Assembly: GCA_902574995.1 (NCBI GenBank) | Contig: CACGPP010000002.1 | Location: 62,001-126,000 of the forward strand | DNA from: an uncultured Alphaproteobacteria bacterium | GTDB taxonomy: Bacteria > Pseudomonadota > Alphaproteobacteria > HIMB59 | DNA: 64,000 nt | Reading direction: 5' to 3' | In this document: piece by piece, positions 46,880-57,062 of the stretch | How positions within the stretch are numbered: the stretch's first letter is position 1 | Layout of the letters: each line of letters starts with the position of its first letter | Made by a program: the position numbers and the translations under genes | The notes under the pieces: model-generated | Seen by the model: only the letters and a program-made list of their open reading frames with translations | Databases searched by the model: none | Told to the model about the DNA's origin: nothing

Positions 46880-47959
46880 TTACTTGCAGAGTTTACCTGA
46901 GAAAGCGTAGCCGGCATCTTTCAAAGGATGTTTCTTGTCGGCACAGGCAACTACATCAAATGCAGCTAATGTATCTACATCTGATCTCGTTCTTGATAAT
47001 AATTCAGAAACCATGGGAGCAGCACCAATTTTTGTAAGGTAACCGTTAGAGCCAATTGCTTCATCGGAAACCATCATTTGTGCAAATTCTTGAATACCTG
47101 GAACAACTCCAATATGATCTTTCTTTAAGTAAATAAATAAGGGTCTCGCAACTGGATACTCATAAGCAGCAATTGATTCTTCACTAGGATCAACTCCCTC
47201 TAAAGATGCAGGTTGTAATTTATCACCATTATCTTTTAAATAAGAATATCCAAAGTAGCCAAAACGCTCTTTGTCCTCTACGAGTTTTTGGACGATAAGG
47301 GTATCATTCTCACCCATCTCAATAATCCTTCCGTCTTCTCTGTAATCTGTACATCCATCATCTCCACCTGTGATATCTTCATATCCCATCGCAGCACAGC
47401 CTTTTTCCATTACATTACCGTCAAAAGCGTCCCTTGTACCAGATGTTGGGGGGGCTACCAGTACTTCTATTTTATATGCTGGTAAGCTTGGATTAATTTC
47501 ATTCCATTTTGTGTAAGGATTTTCTACGACCTCGCCATCTACAACTACTTTAGCCGCCATAGCAGTCCAAATCTCAGCTCTTGTTAGATCCATTTTTTCA
47601 GCGGCGTTTGAGTGAGAAAACGTAATACCATCATTAGCCCACATTACCTCCACAACATTTGTTACACCATTTTCGACACAAAGTTTCGCTTCCTTAGATT
47701 TCATAGGTCTTGAGGCACCAGTAATGTCTGGGTGTTCTACGCCTACACCAGCACAGAATAATTTCATTCCTCCACCAGTCCCTGTTGGGTTATAAGTTGG
47801 GGTTTTAAAACCTGACTCTCCAAGTCTTTGTGCGTTCACAGTTCCATATGGGTATACAGTTGAAGAACCAACAATATTGATTTGATCTCTTGCAAAAGTT
47901 TCAGCAGAGAAAAGAACGCTTACTGCTAAAGCAAGAAAGGTTAAAATTGATTTTTTCAT
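46880..47959 (-). CDS. pstS: Periplasmic phosphate-binding protein PstS
   Basis: 359 residues with a signal peptide (MKKSILTFLALAVSVLFSAE, cleavage near AETFA). Binding motifs NIVGSSTVYPYG, TGTGGGMKLFC, GASRPMK and PPTSGTRDAF are those of phosphate-binding proteins. First gene of pstSCAB-phoUB-arsC, with AAGGATA just upstream of the ATG and a PHO box about 60 bases further up. Confidence 0.96.
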   Translation of the reverse strand: MKKSILTFLALAVSVLFSAETFARDQINIVGSSTVYPYGTVNAQRLGESGFKTPTYNPTGTGGGMKLFCAGVGVEHPDITGASRPMKSKEAKLCVENGVTNVVEVMWANDGITFSHSNAAEKMDLTRAEIWTAMAAKVVVDGEVVENPYTKWNEINPSLPAYKIEVLVAPPTSGTRDAFDGNVMEKGCAAMGYEDITGGDDGCTDYREDGRIIEMGENDTLIVQKLVEDKERFGYFGYSYLKDNGDKLQPASLEGVDPSEESIAAYEYPVARPLFIYLKKDHIGVVPGIQEFAQMMVSDEAIGSNGYLTKIGAAPMVSELLSRTRSDVDTLAAFDVVACADKKHPLKDAGYAFSGKLCK

Positions 47960-48020
47960 AGATAATATCCTTTTTAAATTTTAGTTATTATTTAAAAATA
48001 CTGCGTGAAAATAAATCTAA

Positions 48021-48048
48021 TGTTACATATATGTTAAAGTTTTGTTAC
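48021..48048 (-). promoter_or_regulatory. PHO box (three 11-bp-phased PhoB half-sites) of the pst operon
   Basis: On the minus strand TAACA recurs three times with 11-base periodicity (TGTTAC at 48021, TGTTAA at 48032 and TGTTAC at 48043 on the plus strand). This resembles TGTCAT repeats of the known PHO box. It ends about 60 bases before the pstS ATG and overlaps the phoR stop codon (48045-48047). Confidence 0.7.
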
Positions 48049-49310
48049 GTGTACTTTGGAATTGTTATCAAAAATTCTGAACCTTTTCCAACTTCACTTT
48101 TTATGTCAATAAAACCCATGTTTTTAGTCAAAATATGTTTCACAATTGAAAGACCTAATCCAGTACCACCAACCTCTTTAGACCGTGCACTGTCTACTCT
48201 ATAAAATCTCTCAGTAAGCCTTGAGATGTGCTCTTCTGCAATGCCTATGCCACTATCTTTGAAAGAAATTTCGACATATTCAGTCAAAGTGCTACTATTC
48301 ATTTTTTCACGAGCTTTAATTAAAATTTTAGCGCCATCTTTTGAATATTTAACAGCGTTGTTAACGATATTGACAACCACTTGAATAAATTCTTCATGAG
48401 GGCATCCAACTAAAAGAGATTGGTCTAAATTAATATCAACATCTATGTTTTTCTTTAAAATTTTCGATTCCAAAGAGTTTATTCCAATTTTAACGGTATT
48501 TAATAAATTACAAAATTGGTCATTCTCATTAGTTTTTTTATTCTCGATGGAACTTAAACTTAATAGATCATCAATCAAAGAGTTCATTCGATTTGACTGA
48601 TCTTGAATAATTGAAATAAATTTTTTTCTATTTTTTTCATCGTCAACAGTTAAAAGTGTTTCTAAATATCCTATTATTGAAGAGAGTGGAGTTTTTAATT
48701 CGTGACTTACATTAGCTACGAAGTCAGTTCTTACCATCTCAAGATTTTTAATTGCAGTAATGTCTTTAAAAGCAACGCAAAAAAAATCGTTAATTGGAAA
48801 TCCTATAACGTCGTAATATCGGTCATTTGGTATTAATCTATTCCACTCAAAATTCTTTTTTGATTTACTTTTAAGTGCGCTACTTAGATTTTCAGACAAA
48901 GATAAATCTCTTAAACCTATTTTTAGGTTATCTGCATTTTCTAAATTAAATGTCTCTTTGAAAATATTGTTAACGAATATGATATTATAATCATAATCTA
49001 TAATAACTATTGAGAGATCTAAGGAGTTAAGAATATCTTGATACTCCAAACTTTGTTTGTCACCGACTTCGATGCGTCTTTCTTTGTCTAAAAGAGTCTC
49101 TTCTAAAATATTTCGGACTTTTGTAAATAACATATTGTCAGATTTTCTTAGGTTAAAAGTTTTTTTTTCAAGATAGTTCTCAAAGAAATAATAAGAAATG
49201 AAATAAACTAAACTCTGAGAAATAATTGATATTAAAAAAATATTAATTGAAGTACTAAAAAACAAAAATAAGTTTAATGAGAGAACAGCAATAGAAAATA
49301 CAAATAACAT
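48045..49310 (-). CDS. phoR: Phosphate regulon sensor histidine kinase PhoR
   Basis: 421 residues: two N-terminal membrane segments, a PAS-like domain (about 95-190), the HisKA box DFVANVSHELKTPLS with His203, and an ATPase with NIVNNAVKYS, DSGIGI and GTGLGLSIVKH. There is no large periplasmic sensor, as in PhoR elsewhere, so it reads phosphate through Pst and PhoU. It starts one base after the ppk stop and ends inside the pstS PHO box. Confidence 0.92.
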   Translation of the reverse strand: MLFVFSIAVLSLNLFLFFSTSINIFLISIISQSLVYFISYYFFENYLEKKTFNLRKSDNMLFTKVRNILEETLLDKERRIEVGDKQSLEYQDILNSLDLSIVIIDYDYNIIFVNNIFKETFNLENADNLKIGLRDLSLSENLSSALKSKSKKNFEWNRLIPNDRYYDVIGFPINDFFCVAFKDITAIKNLEMVRTDFVANVSHELKTPLSSIIGYLETLLTVDDEKNRKKFISIIQDQSNRMNSLIDDLLSLSSIENKKTNENDQFCNLLNTVKIGINSLESKILKKNIDVDINLDQSLLVGCPHEEFIQVVVNIVNNAVKYSKDGAKILIKAREKMNSSTLTEYVEISFKDSGIGIAEEHISRLTERFYRVDSARSKEVGGTGLGLSIVKHILTKNMGFIDIKSEVGKGSEFLITIPKYT

Positions 49311-49311
49311 T

Positions 49312-51396
49312 TTATTGTTTTTCTATTTTTTTATAGACCTTTTTGGCAGCAGTGCCTCTCCCTGAGAGACTAGGGTTGGTCATAAAATATTTATGTGAGT
49401 CTATTTTTAGTTTAGAGTTTATTTTTTGATAATTTCCATCTGAGTCGAGTATCCAAGTATTTTGATTGTCATTAATTGCCATGTACATAATTTGATATAA
49501 AATTTGTTCGTGAACAGTTTTGTTATCGATAGGAACTAATGTTTCCACGCGCCTGTCAAAATTTCTAGTCATCCAGTCAGCAGATGAAATATAAATTTTT
49601 GCTTTTTTACTGGGTAGTTTATTGCCTTTTCCGAAACAGACTACACGTGAATGCTCTAAAAATCTTCCTACAATACTTTTAACTTCTATGTTTTCTGACA
49701 TTCCTTTAACACCAGGAACTAAGCAGCAGATACCTCTAATTAAACAAGTAATTTTCACTCCTGCTTTAGATGCTTCGTAAAGTTTGTTAATTATTTCTTG
49801 ATCAACTAAATTATTCATCTTGATCCATATGTTAGCTGGCTTTTTAATTTTTGATAAACCTATTTCGTAGTCAATATGTTCGTATAGTTTTTGTCTTAAG
49901 TTATATGGAGAGAAAGATATTCGTTTAAAATCTTTTGCCATGTTGTAACTACTCATATAATGAAATAATTTTATAGCATCAGATGCTAGATCTTTATTAC
50001 AAGTAAAAAATGATAGATCTGTATAAACCTTTGCTGTTTGAGGATGATAGTTACCAGTACCATAGTGAACGTAATGGACTAAATTTTTTTTTTCTCTTCT
50101 AGTAACTAAGGAAACTTTTGCATGAATTTTTAGATTTAAAAAACCATACACTACTTGAACTCCAGCTTTTTCCAAATTTGATGCCCACTGTAGATTTTTT
50201 TCTTCATCAAACCTTGCTTTTAACTCAACAACTGCTGTTACAGATTTACCAGCATCAGCAGCACGAATGAGTGCATCAATGATTGGCGATTGATCGCTAG
50301 TACGATACAAAGTTTGCTTAATTGCCACAACGTTTTTGTCGTTTGATGCTTGATCTAAAAAACTAACAACAACATTAAAAGACTCAAAAGGGTGGTGTAC
50401 AACTAAATCCTTTTTTTTGATTGCTGCAAAACAATCACCGCCAAAATCATTTATTCGCTGTGGGAAACGAGGTTTAAATTTTTTATAATTTAAATTCTTG
50501 TTTTTTATATTTCCAAAGACTTCTGATAATTGGTCGAACCCAAGTAGATCTTCGTATTCAAAAATTTCATTTTCAGATACATTCAACTCGTTAATGATGA
50601 ATGATTTAAAATTATTATTAAGACTTTTTTGAACATCTAATCTGATTACCTGTCCTCTTTTTCTTTCCCTGACAAGTTTTTTAAACTCTCTGATAAGATC
50701 GTCTGCCTCCTCCAAAACCTCTAAATCACTGTCCCTTATTACGCGAAATAGATTTGTATCAATAACATCAAAATCATGGAATACATCCCCAACATAATTG
50801 TTAATTATTGACTCTACGGGATAAAAATAAATACCCTGTTTATCAATAATTTTAAGAAAGCGTTGTTTTAAATCTGATACTCTCATAACTGAGATAAATT
50901 CTTTTTTTGATTTTTTATTTTTAATTTTAGCGATAAGACACAAACTTAAATTTGGTATAAAGGGCAAAGGGTGTGTACTATCAACTGTAATTGGTGTCAG
51001 AATCGAAATAATTTCATTCGAATAATAATTTTTTATGTGGGACAAATGTTTTTTTAAAAACTTATCTCTTAAAATATAGATTTTATTTTTTTTTAATTCT
51101 TTTTCAATTTGACCATACGATTCATTTTGCCTTTTAATCAAACCTCTTGTTAATGAGTCAACAATTTTAATTTGATCCTCAATCTTCATTCCATCAAAAC
51201 TTTTTTTATTAGGAGTGAGTTTTAACTGTTCAATTAATCCAGCCACTCTTACTGAAAAAAATTCATCTAAGTTTGATGCAGCAATACTTATAAAATTTAG
51301 TCGTTCTAAAATTGGGACGTTTTTATCATAGGATAACTCATTTACTCTCTCATTAAATTTTAGCCAGGATATTTCTCTATTAAAATACTTATTCAT
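49312..51396 (-). CDS. ppk: Polyphosphate kinase (PPK1)
   Basis: Reversibly makes inorganic polyphosphate from ATP. 694 residues. The N-terminal block is REISWLKFNERVNELS. The autophosphorylated His lies in LKIHAKVSLVTRR, with YVHYGTGNYHPQTA following and the second phospholipase-D-like motif near HSRVVCFG. Overlaps sixA by eight bases and precedes phoR, joining polyphosphate storage to the pho regulator. Confidence 0.96.
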   Translation of the reverse strand: MNKYFNREISWLKFNERVNELSYDKNVPILERLNFISIAASNLDEFFSVRVAGLIEQLKLTPNKKSFDGMKIEDQIKIVDSLTRGLIKRQNESYGQIEKELKKNKIYILRDKFLKKHLSHIKNYYSNEIISILTPITVDSTHPLPFIPNLSLCLIAKIKNKKSKKEFISVMRVSDLKQRFLKIIDKQGIYFYPVESIINNYVGDVFHDFDVIDTNLFRVIRDSDLEVLEEADDLIREFKKLVRERKRGQVIRLDVQKSLNNNFKSFIINELNVSENEIFEYEDLLGFDQLSEVFGNIKNKNLNYKKFKPRFPQRINDFGGDCFAAIKKKDLVVHHPFESFNVVVSFLDQASNDKNVVAIKQTLYRTSDQSPIIDALIRAADAGKSVTAVVELKARFDEEKNLQWASNLEKAGVQVVYGFLNLKIHAKVSLVTRREKKNLVHYVHYGTGNYHPQTAKVYTDLSFFTCNKDLASDAIKLFHYMSSYNMAKDFKRISFSPYNLRQKLYEHIDYEIGLSKIKKPANIWIKMNNLVDQEIINKLYEASKAGVKITCLIRGICCLVPGVKGMSENIEVKSIVGRFLEHSRVVCFGKGNKLPSKKAKIYISSADWMTRNFDRRVETLVPIDNKTVHEQILYQIMYMAINDNQNTWILDSDGNYQKINSKLKIDSHKYFMTNPSLSGRGTAAKKVYKKIEKQ

Positions 51397-51898
51397 TCTT
51401 GTAATTATAACTTTTAAGTCTTTTTACTAATTGTAGCTCTTTAATTTCACCAGTATTTTTTTTTATCTCACTCCAGGAATTAATATATAGATTAATCTCG
51501 CAAAATGCACATGTTGGAAATTTTATTATTTTATCTTTTGCAATATAGTTAATTAAATCAATCAAAGCTGGATTATGACCTACTATCATTAAATTTTTGT
51601 TAATTTTAATTTTTTTTGTCCATTTAATTAAATCGTTAAAGTTGAAAGTATATAGTTCACTTTCAAAATTAACTTTAATTGAGTCTTTAAATATTTTTTT
51701 GCAAGTCTCTTGTGTTCTTTTTGAATTCGATGAAAAAATTGAGATATCTTTAAAATTTAGTTTTTTAAAAATATGCGTTGCCATTACTTTGCAACTAAAA
51801 ATCCCCCTCTCAGATAATGGTCTTTCATGATCGTCTAATTCTAAATTTTTCCAAGAGGATTTAGCGTGACGTAATAAAAATAGTTTTTTTTCAATCAT
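51389..51898 (-). CDS. sixA: Phosphohistidine phosphatase SixA-like
   Basis: 169-residue histidine phosphatase. RHG motif LFLLRHAKSSW (usual SixA form LMRHAKSxW), ERPLSERG and the second His in MIVGHNPAL. SixA acts on phosphohistidine of phosphotransfer proteins; in alphaproteobacteria similar genes often lie by ppk and ppx. The exact substrate here is unknown. Divergent from ppx with about 23 bases between starts. Confidence 0.87.
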   Translation of the reverse strand: MIEKKLFLLRHAKSSWKNLELDDHERPLSERGIFSCKVMATHIFKKLNFKDISIFSSNSKRTQETCKKIFKDSIKVNFESELYTFNFNDLIKWTKKIKINKNLMIVGHNPALIDLINYIAKDKIIKFPTCAFCEINLYINSWSEIKKNTGEIKELQLVKRLKSYNYKNE

Positions 51899-51921
51899 CT
51901 GTTAAATATATGCAATATAAT

Positions 51922-53370
51922 ATGCTTAATAAAAAAGATTCTATTGCAGTAATAGATATAGGGTCAAATTCAGTAAGATTGTGTGTATTTAGGGGCAATA
52001 TGAGAAGCCCTGATGTGCTCTATAATAAAAAATTTTTTTGTGGGTTAGGTGAATACCTTCCAAAAACAAAATTGATCAGCAAAGAAGCTGAAAAAAAATG
52101 TATCAACTCAATAATTTTTTTTAACTCAATAATTGAAGAAATAAAACCTAACCACTCTGTCGCTTTGTGTACTGCAGCAATTCGAAATGCTTCTAACAAA
52201 AAACAAATTACAAATAAGATACAAAAAGTTTTTAAGGGAAAAGTTTTAACTTTATCTGGAAGACAAGAGGCCTCCTATGCCACACTAGGCGTTCGTTCTG
52301 CAATACCTAGGGCCAATGGGACCATTATTGATATGGGAGGTGGTAGTCTTGAATTAGCACAAATAACACCACATAAAATTAAAAATATATCTTCTTTTCC
52401 TTTGGGTATATTAAACTTCACTAAAGAACATAAAGAGCATAAAAAAATTAACAAAGAAATAAATTCAAAACATAAAAATCAAAAAATCTTCTATTTAATT
52501 GGTGGGGCATTTAGGACAATTGCAAGATGTTATATTTATTTTAATAAATTGCCCTTTAATGAAATACATAACTTGAGTATCTCTCGGAAAAATTTTTATG
52601 AATTAAAATCAGAATTACAAAAAATTGAGATTGATGATCTACAAAAAATTCCGAAAATTTCTGTCGACAGAATAAAACATATTCATATTGCAATAGAAGT
52701 ATTGGACAAGGTGTTAAAATTATCAAACTGCGAGCAGTTTATTTATCCAAGGTACGGGATTAGAGAGGGTTTCATTTACGAAAATCTTCCCAAAAAGCAA
52801 AGGCTTTTAGATCCAACTGAAATTTCTTTAGAATTAATAGCTAAAAGTAGATGTCGGTTTTTAATATTTAATAAAAAGACTTTTGCTTGGATTAAAAATG
52901 TTTATTTAAAATTTATAAATTTAAAAATGTCCCCTAACCAGCTGAGAGTAATAAAACTCTCATGTATTATTTCAGATTTGGGATGGGAGCAAACAGCCAA
53001 AATTAGAGCTTCTTATGCATTCAACCTAATATTAAATAGTCCTCTAGTAGGAATAGAACAATCAGAAAAGGTATTTATTGCATATTTAGTGTATTTAAGG
53101 CACACGAAAAATATCTTAGACCAGAGGGTTATTGAAAAAGAATTAAGTAGCTATTTATCTTATTTATCAAGTGATGAAAAAAAGTTAGCTTATCAGATTG
53201 GGTGTGTATTAAATTTTTTATACTCTATAACTAAGGGTTCTTCTTTTTTATTAAAACAGCTTGATCTTAAATCTTTAACATTGGCGGAGCAAAAAAAGGT
53301 TTCGTCTATTCAAAAAGTACCAAAATCAGGCAAAACTGAACAACTTTATAGCTTGATTAGGAATTTTTAA
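51922..53370 (+). CDS. ppx: Exopolyphosphatase (Ppx/GppA family)
   Basis: About 482 residues. Actin-like ATPase fold with SIAVIDIGSNSVRLCVF, the catalytic Glu segment GRQEASYATLGVRSA and the second phosphate loop IIDMGGGSLELAQ, then an HD-like C-terminal domain. Degrades polyphosphate, opposing the adjacent ppk; the GppA (pppGpp phosphatase) activity of the family cannot be excluded. ATG 51922 is preferred over 51910, since the residues between are not family-like. Confidence 0.92.
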   Translation: MLNKKDSIAVIDIGSNSVRLCVFRGNMRSPDVLYNKKFFCGLGEYLPKTKLISKEAEKKCINSIIFFNSIIEEIKPNHSVALCTAAIRNASNKKQITNKIQKVFKGKVLTLSGRQEASYATLGVRSAIPRANGTIIDMGGGSLELAQITPHKIKNISSFPLGILNFTKEHKEHKKINKEINSKHKNQKIFYLIGGAFRTIARCYIYFNKLPFNEIHNLSISRKNFYELKSELQKIEIDDLQKIPKISVDRIKHIHIAIEVLDKVLKLSNCEQFIYPRYGIREGFIYENLPKKQRLLDPTEISLELIAKSRCRFLIFNKKTFAWIKNVYLKFINLKMSPNQLRVIKLSCIISDLGWEQTAKIRASYAFNLILNSPLVGIEQSEKVFIAYLVYLRHTKNILDQRVIEKELSSYLSYLSSDEKKLAYQIGCVLNFLYSITKGSSFLLKQLDLKSLTLAEQKKVSSIQKVPKSGKTEQLYSLIRNF

Positions 53371-53384
53371 TATAAAATTTATAA

Positions 53385-55937
53385 ATGCGAGATGTTCTCA
53401 AATTAAAAAAAAAATATCAGTCTAGTAGAATTGATTTATTCAAAAAATTAGCATCAACTAATGATGGCTTCTATTTTAATAAAAATCATACAGATCTTGT
53501 TGATACAGTTGTAAAAGAAATAGTTAAAGGAGTTTATAATATTTATCCAATAGAAGATTTCTCTTTAATCGCTGTAGGTGGGTACGGCAGACATGACTTG
53601 TCACCAAAAAGTGATGTTGACTTACTATTTATTTATAAAAAATCTAATAAAAATATAAGAGATTTTATTACTCAATTAAATAATACACTGTGGGATATTG
53701 GATTAGAAGTTGGAATATCTTTCTTAACAATTAAACAGGCATTAATCGATTCTAAGAAAGATACAAAGACAATTACAAAATTTGTTGAGACTCGTTTTAT
53801 TATTGGTGATGAAATTCAATATGGTGAGTTTGTTCGGTCCATTAAGATTTTAATTGGAAAACAAAATCCCCTAAAGCTCAGCGAATTAAAGCTTATAGAG
53901 TTGGTTGAAAGACATGACTATCGAATAGGAATTAAAAGTAATTTAGAGCCGAATATCAAAGAGGGTATTGGGGGTCTTAGAGATATTCATACCATACTGT
54001 GGGTATCGATCTTTATGTTTAACATTTATAAATTAGAAGACTTAACGTCTATTAATATCTATACCAAAGAGGAAATTAAAGAATTAAAGAATGCTTGGAA
54101 ATTTCTCTTAACCATTCGAGCATTTATTCATTTATTTAACGAAAGTAAAGGCGATGTTTTATCTATTGAAAATCAATTAAAAATTTCAAAAAAACTCTCT
54201 TACAAAGATAAAAAGAAGGAAAAAGGAGTGGAGATTTTTATGAAAGATTTGTTTGTGAATGTTGCAAAGATTAATTCTCTCTTAAGAACCTTTTATTCAA
54301 AGCTTCCAGAGGATTTAATAATCAAAACAATTTATAAAAGAAAACCCACTAAAACTAAATCATTAGAAAAAGAATTTATAATTGAAAAAGGTTTTCTGAA
54401 TTTAAAAAATAATACCGCTAAAAACCTTCAACTAAAATGGGCAAACGTCTTTGAAAAATCCTTGGAACATAATTTACTCATTCATCCTCGCTTTTTAAAG
54501 ACCGTCGAGGAAAAAAGAAAAGTTTTAAAAAAAACCACAGATAAACAGCACCTCCAATCATTTTTAAATATTGTTGTCTCCAAAAAAAATCCTATACAAG
54601 CCCTTCATGATTTTAATGATACCCAGCTATTTAGCGAAATATTTCCTGAGTTTGGCAGAGTTTGGGGACAAGTGCAGTTTGATATTTATCATCACTACAC
54701 CACCGACGAACACTTATTATTAACACTGCACAACCTAAATGAGCTAAGACAAAAATCCTTTTATAATGAAATATATAGCAGGCTATCCTCAAGAGAAGCC
54801 CTTCACATCGCTTTACTATTTCATGACATTGGAAAGAAGGGGCCAAAAAATCATTCTGTTTATGGAACAGAGTTGACCAAAAAGGTCCTAAAAAGACTTC
54901 CTGTATCAGAAGAAGTAAAAGAATTGACATTGTGGTTAGTTGAAAATCATTTAGCAATGAGCGATACAGCTTTTAAAAATGACACTCAAAGTCCTGAGGC
55001 AATTGCTAAATTTACTTCTATTGCAAACACAGAAGAAAAAATAAACTCATTGTTTCTTTTTACTTTATGTGACATTGCCTCTGTCGGACCAAACGTTCTA
55101 AACGAATGGAGAATAAGCCTGCTTAGAAGTTTATTTTATAATGCAAGAGATTTTCTGCAAAGAGGTCTAGATACAAAAACTTATTCTACTTCTGTTCAAG
55201 AATCTTTAAAGAAATCAGTATTACAAAAATCTGATGCTAATTTAAAAAAGTTTATAAAAAATTCGATAAATGAATTTCCAAATCAATTCTGGGAAGCCTT
55301 TTCATCAAGAATGATCGTCGATATCTTTAAAATTTACCAAAGAAATAAAAAAGCAAAGGTTATTAACTCTGTAAATTTTCTTAATTATGAAAATAAAGAA
55401 TATAGTGCTGTTGTTGTCACAAGTAAAAATAGACCAGGAATTTTAAAAGATATTGTTTCGGGGTTTACACACTCTCAATCGAATATTCTTAGTTCTAGAA
55501 TAATATCTTTAAATAACAATCAAGTAATTGATGTGTTTTGGGTAACCAATTTTTTGAATAAAGGTGTTTTAGATTTAAACGAACAAAAAAGAGCAGCTAA
55601 ACATGTAATGAGTGCTCTTGATCAAAAAGATTTTAAACCCTTACGGTCATTTATCAAAGGTCTGCAAAAACTTGCTGTAAATCCTCAAATTACAATTGAT
55701 AACGATATGAGTAAGCAAGTCACTACTTTTCAAATATTATCTGGCGATAGACCTGGATTGTTAATGGATATTTTAGGAGTGTTTCATGACAAACAAATAA
55801 GTGTCCAATCAGCAAAAATCTCCACATACGGGGAAAAGGTTTTCGATATTTTTCAATTAACAAATAGCGATAACCAAAAAATCAAAGATGAAAAATTACT
55901 CAAATCAATTGAAAAGGATTTGATGTCTATTTTTTAG
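53385..55937 (+). CDS. glnD: PII uridylyltransferase/uridylyl-removing enzyme
   Basis: Senses glutamine and modifies PII proteins to control nitrogen metabolism. 850 residues: nucleotidyltransferase motif VGGYGRHDLSPKSDVDLLF (about 64-82), PII-UTase region GGLRDIHTILW, HD domain LLFHDIGKKG with HSVYG, and two C-terminal ACT domains (RPGILKDIVSG and RPGLLMDILGV). Starts 14 bases after ppx on the same strand. All domains look intact. Confidence 0.96.
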   Translation: MRDVLKLKKKYQSSRIDLFKKLASTNDGFYFNKNHTDLVDTVVKEIVKGVYNIYPIEDFSLIAVGGYGRHDLSPKSDVDLLFIYKKSNKNIRDFITQLNNTLWDIGLEVGISFLTIKQALIDSKKDTKTITKFVETRFIIGDEIQYGEFVRSIKILIGKQNPLKLSELKLIELVERHDYRIGIKSNLEPNIKEGIGGLRDIHTILWVSIFMFNIYKLEDLTSINIYTKEEIKELKNAWKFLLTIRAFIHLFNESKGDVLSIENQLKISKKLSYKDKKKEKGVEIFMKDLFVNVAKINSLLRTFYSKLPEDLIIKTIYKRKPTKTKSLEKEFIIEKGFLNLKNNTAKNLQLKWANVFEKSLEHNLLIHPRFLKTVEEKRKVLKKTTDKQHLQSFLNIVVSKKNPIQALHDFNDTQLFSEIFPEFGRVWGQVQFDIYHHYTTDEHLLLTLHNLNELRQKSFYNEIYSRLSSREALHIALLFHDIGKKGPKNHSVYGTELTKKVLKRLPVSEEVKELTLWLVENHLAMSDTAFKNDTQSPEAIAKFTSIANTEEKINSLFLFTLCDIASVGPNVLNEWRISLLRSLFYNARDFLQRGLDTKTYSTSVQESLKKSVLQKSDANLKKFIKNSINEFPNQFWEAFSSRMIVDIFKIYQRNKKAKVINSVNFLNYENKEYSAVVVTSKNRPGILKDIVSGFTHSQSNILSSRIISLNNNQVIDVFWVTNFLNKGVLDLNEQKRAAKHVMSALDQKDFKPLRSFIKGLQKLAVNPQITIDNDMSKQVTTFQILSGDRPGLLMDILGVFHDKQISVQSAKISTYGEKVFDIFQLTNSDNQKIKDEKLLKSIEKDLMSIF

Positions 55938-56012
55938 GTTTTTTATGTTAATAAATTTTAGTCCCTCGATATTATTAGATAATTCTGATATCAATTTTAA
56001 TAATATTTGAAT

Positions 56013-57017
56013 ATGAGCAGTTTCCAAAAAAGAGTTTTTTCTGGTGTTCAACCAACAGGAACCCTGCATTTAGGTAACTATCTTGGTGCCATAAAAAACT
56101 TTGTAGAGCTTCAAAAAGAATTTGAATGTATTTATTGTGTTGTAGACCAACACGCCATTACTGTTGAGCAAAATCCAGCTGAACTTCGCTCAAACACACT
56201 TGAGGTATTAGCATCGTTTATTGCAGCAGGAGTGGACTATAAAAAACAAATTATTTTTCAACAATCAAGTGTAGCAGAACACTCTCAGCTTGCTTGGGTA
56301 TTTAATTGTGTCAGTCGAATTGGTTGGCTTAATAGAATGACACAATTTAAAGATAAAGCTGGAAAGAATAAAGAAAACGTAAGTGTTGGTTTAATGGTTT
56401 ATCCAAACTTAATGGCTGCAGATATTCTTGCTTACCTTGCAACACATGTTCCAGTGGGCGATGATCAAAAACAACATTTAGAACTGTCAAGAGACATTGC
56501 ACAAAAATTTAATAATGATTTTAAAGTGGACTTCTTTCCACTGCCAGAACCACTTATTTATGGTAATGCGACAAGAGTAATGAGCCTTCGAGATGGAACT
56601 AAAAAGATGTCAAAATCTGATGCATCTGAATTTTCTAGAATTTTATTAACTGATAGTGATGATGATATAAGTTCTAAAATAAAGAAGGCAAAGTCTGACT
56701 CAGACCTTATTCCTGATGACAAGGATCAATTACAAAATAAACCTGAATGCTTAAATTTAATCAATATTTTGTCCGCTTGTTCAAATGAAGGTATCGAAAA
56801 AACTCTGGTAAATTATGCTGGCAAAGAATATTCAAAATTAAAAAATGACCTTGCAGACAAATTAATTCAAGTCATAGGACCAATTAGAACCGAGATATTA
56901 AATCTTCTCAATAATAAAGACGAATTAAATAAAGTCCTAGATATGGGCAGCGAAAAAGCATCCACAATTGCAGGCCCAATTCTCAAAGAAGTCTATAAGA
57001 TAGTCGGTTTTAGATAG
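56013..57017 (+). CDS. trpS: Tryptophan-tRNA ligase
   Basis: Class Ic aminoacyl-tRNA synthetase, 334 residues, normal length. HIGH-type motif GTLHLGNYLGAI, KMSKS motif KKMSKSDAS, and GDDQKQHLELSRDIA. ATG 56013 is preferred over TTG 56007, giving MSSFQKRVFSGVQPTG. The 75-base gap after glnD has no obvious hairpin. Confidence 0.97.
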   Translation: MSSFQKRVFSGVQPTGTLHLGNYLGAIKNFVELQKEFECIYCVVDQHAITVEQNPAELRSNTLEVLASFIAAGVDYKKQIIFQQSSVAEHSQLAWVFNCVSRIGWLNRMTQFKDKAGKNKENVSVGLMVYPNLMAADILAYLATHVPVGDDQKQHLELSRDIAQKFNNDFKVDFFPLPEPLIYGNATRVMSLRDGTKKMSKSDASEFSRILLTDSDDDISSKIKKAKSDSDLIPDDKDQLQNKPECLNLINILSACSNEGIEKTLVNYAGKEYSKLKNDLADKLIQVIGPIRTEILNLLNNKDELNKVLDMGSEKASTIAGPILKEVYKIVGFR

Positions 57018-57062
57018 ACACTTTGGCTTGAAATTTCCAATTTTATAGACATATTATTAGCA

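Noticed and set aside
51899..51921. PHO box in the sixA/ppx gap
   Set aside because: One TGTTAA is present but the next 11-base-phased unit is TGCAAT; too weak to call.
54631..54957. 108-codon open frame on the minus strand
   Set aside because: Antisense shadow of the conserved HD-domain region of glnD.
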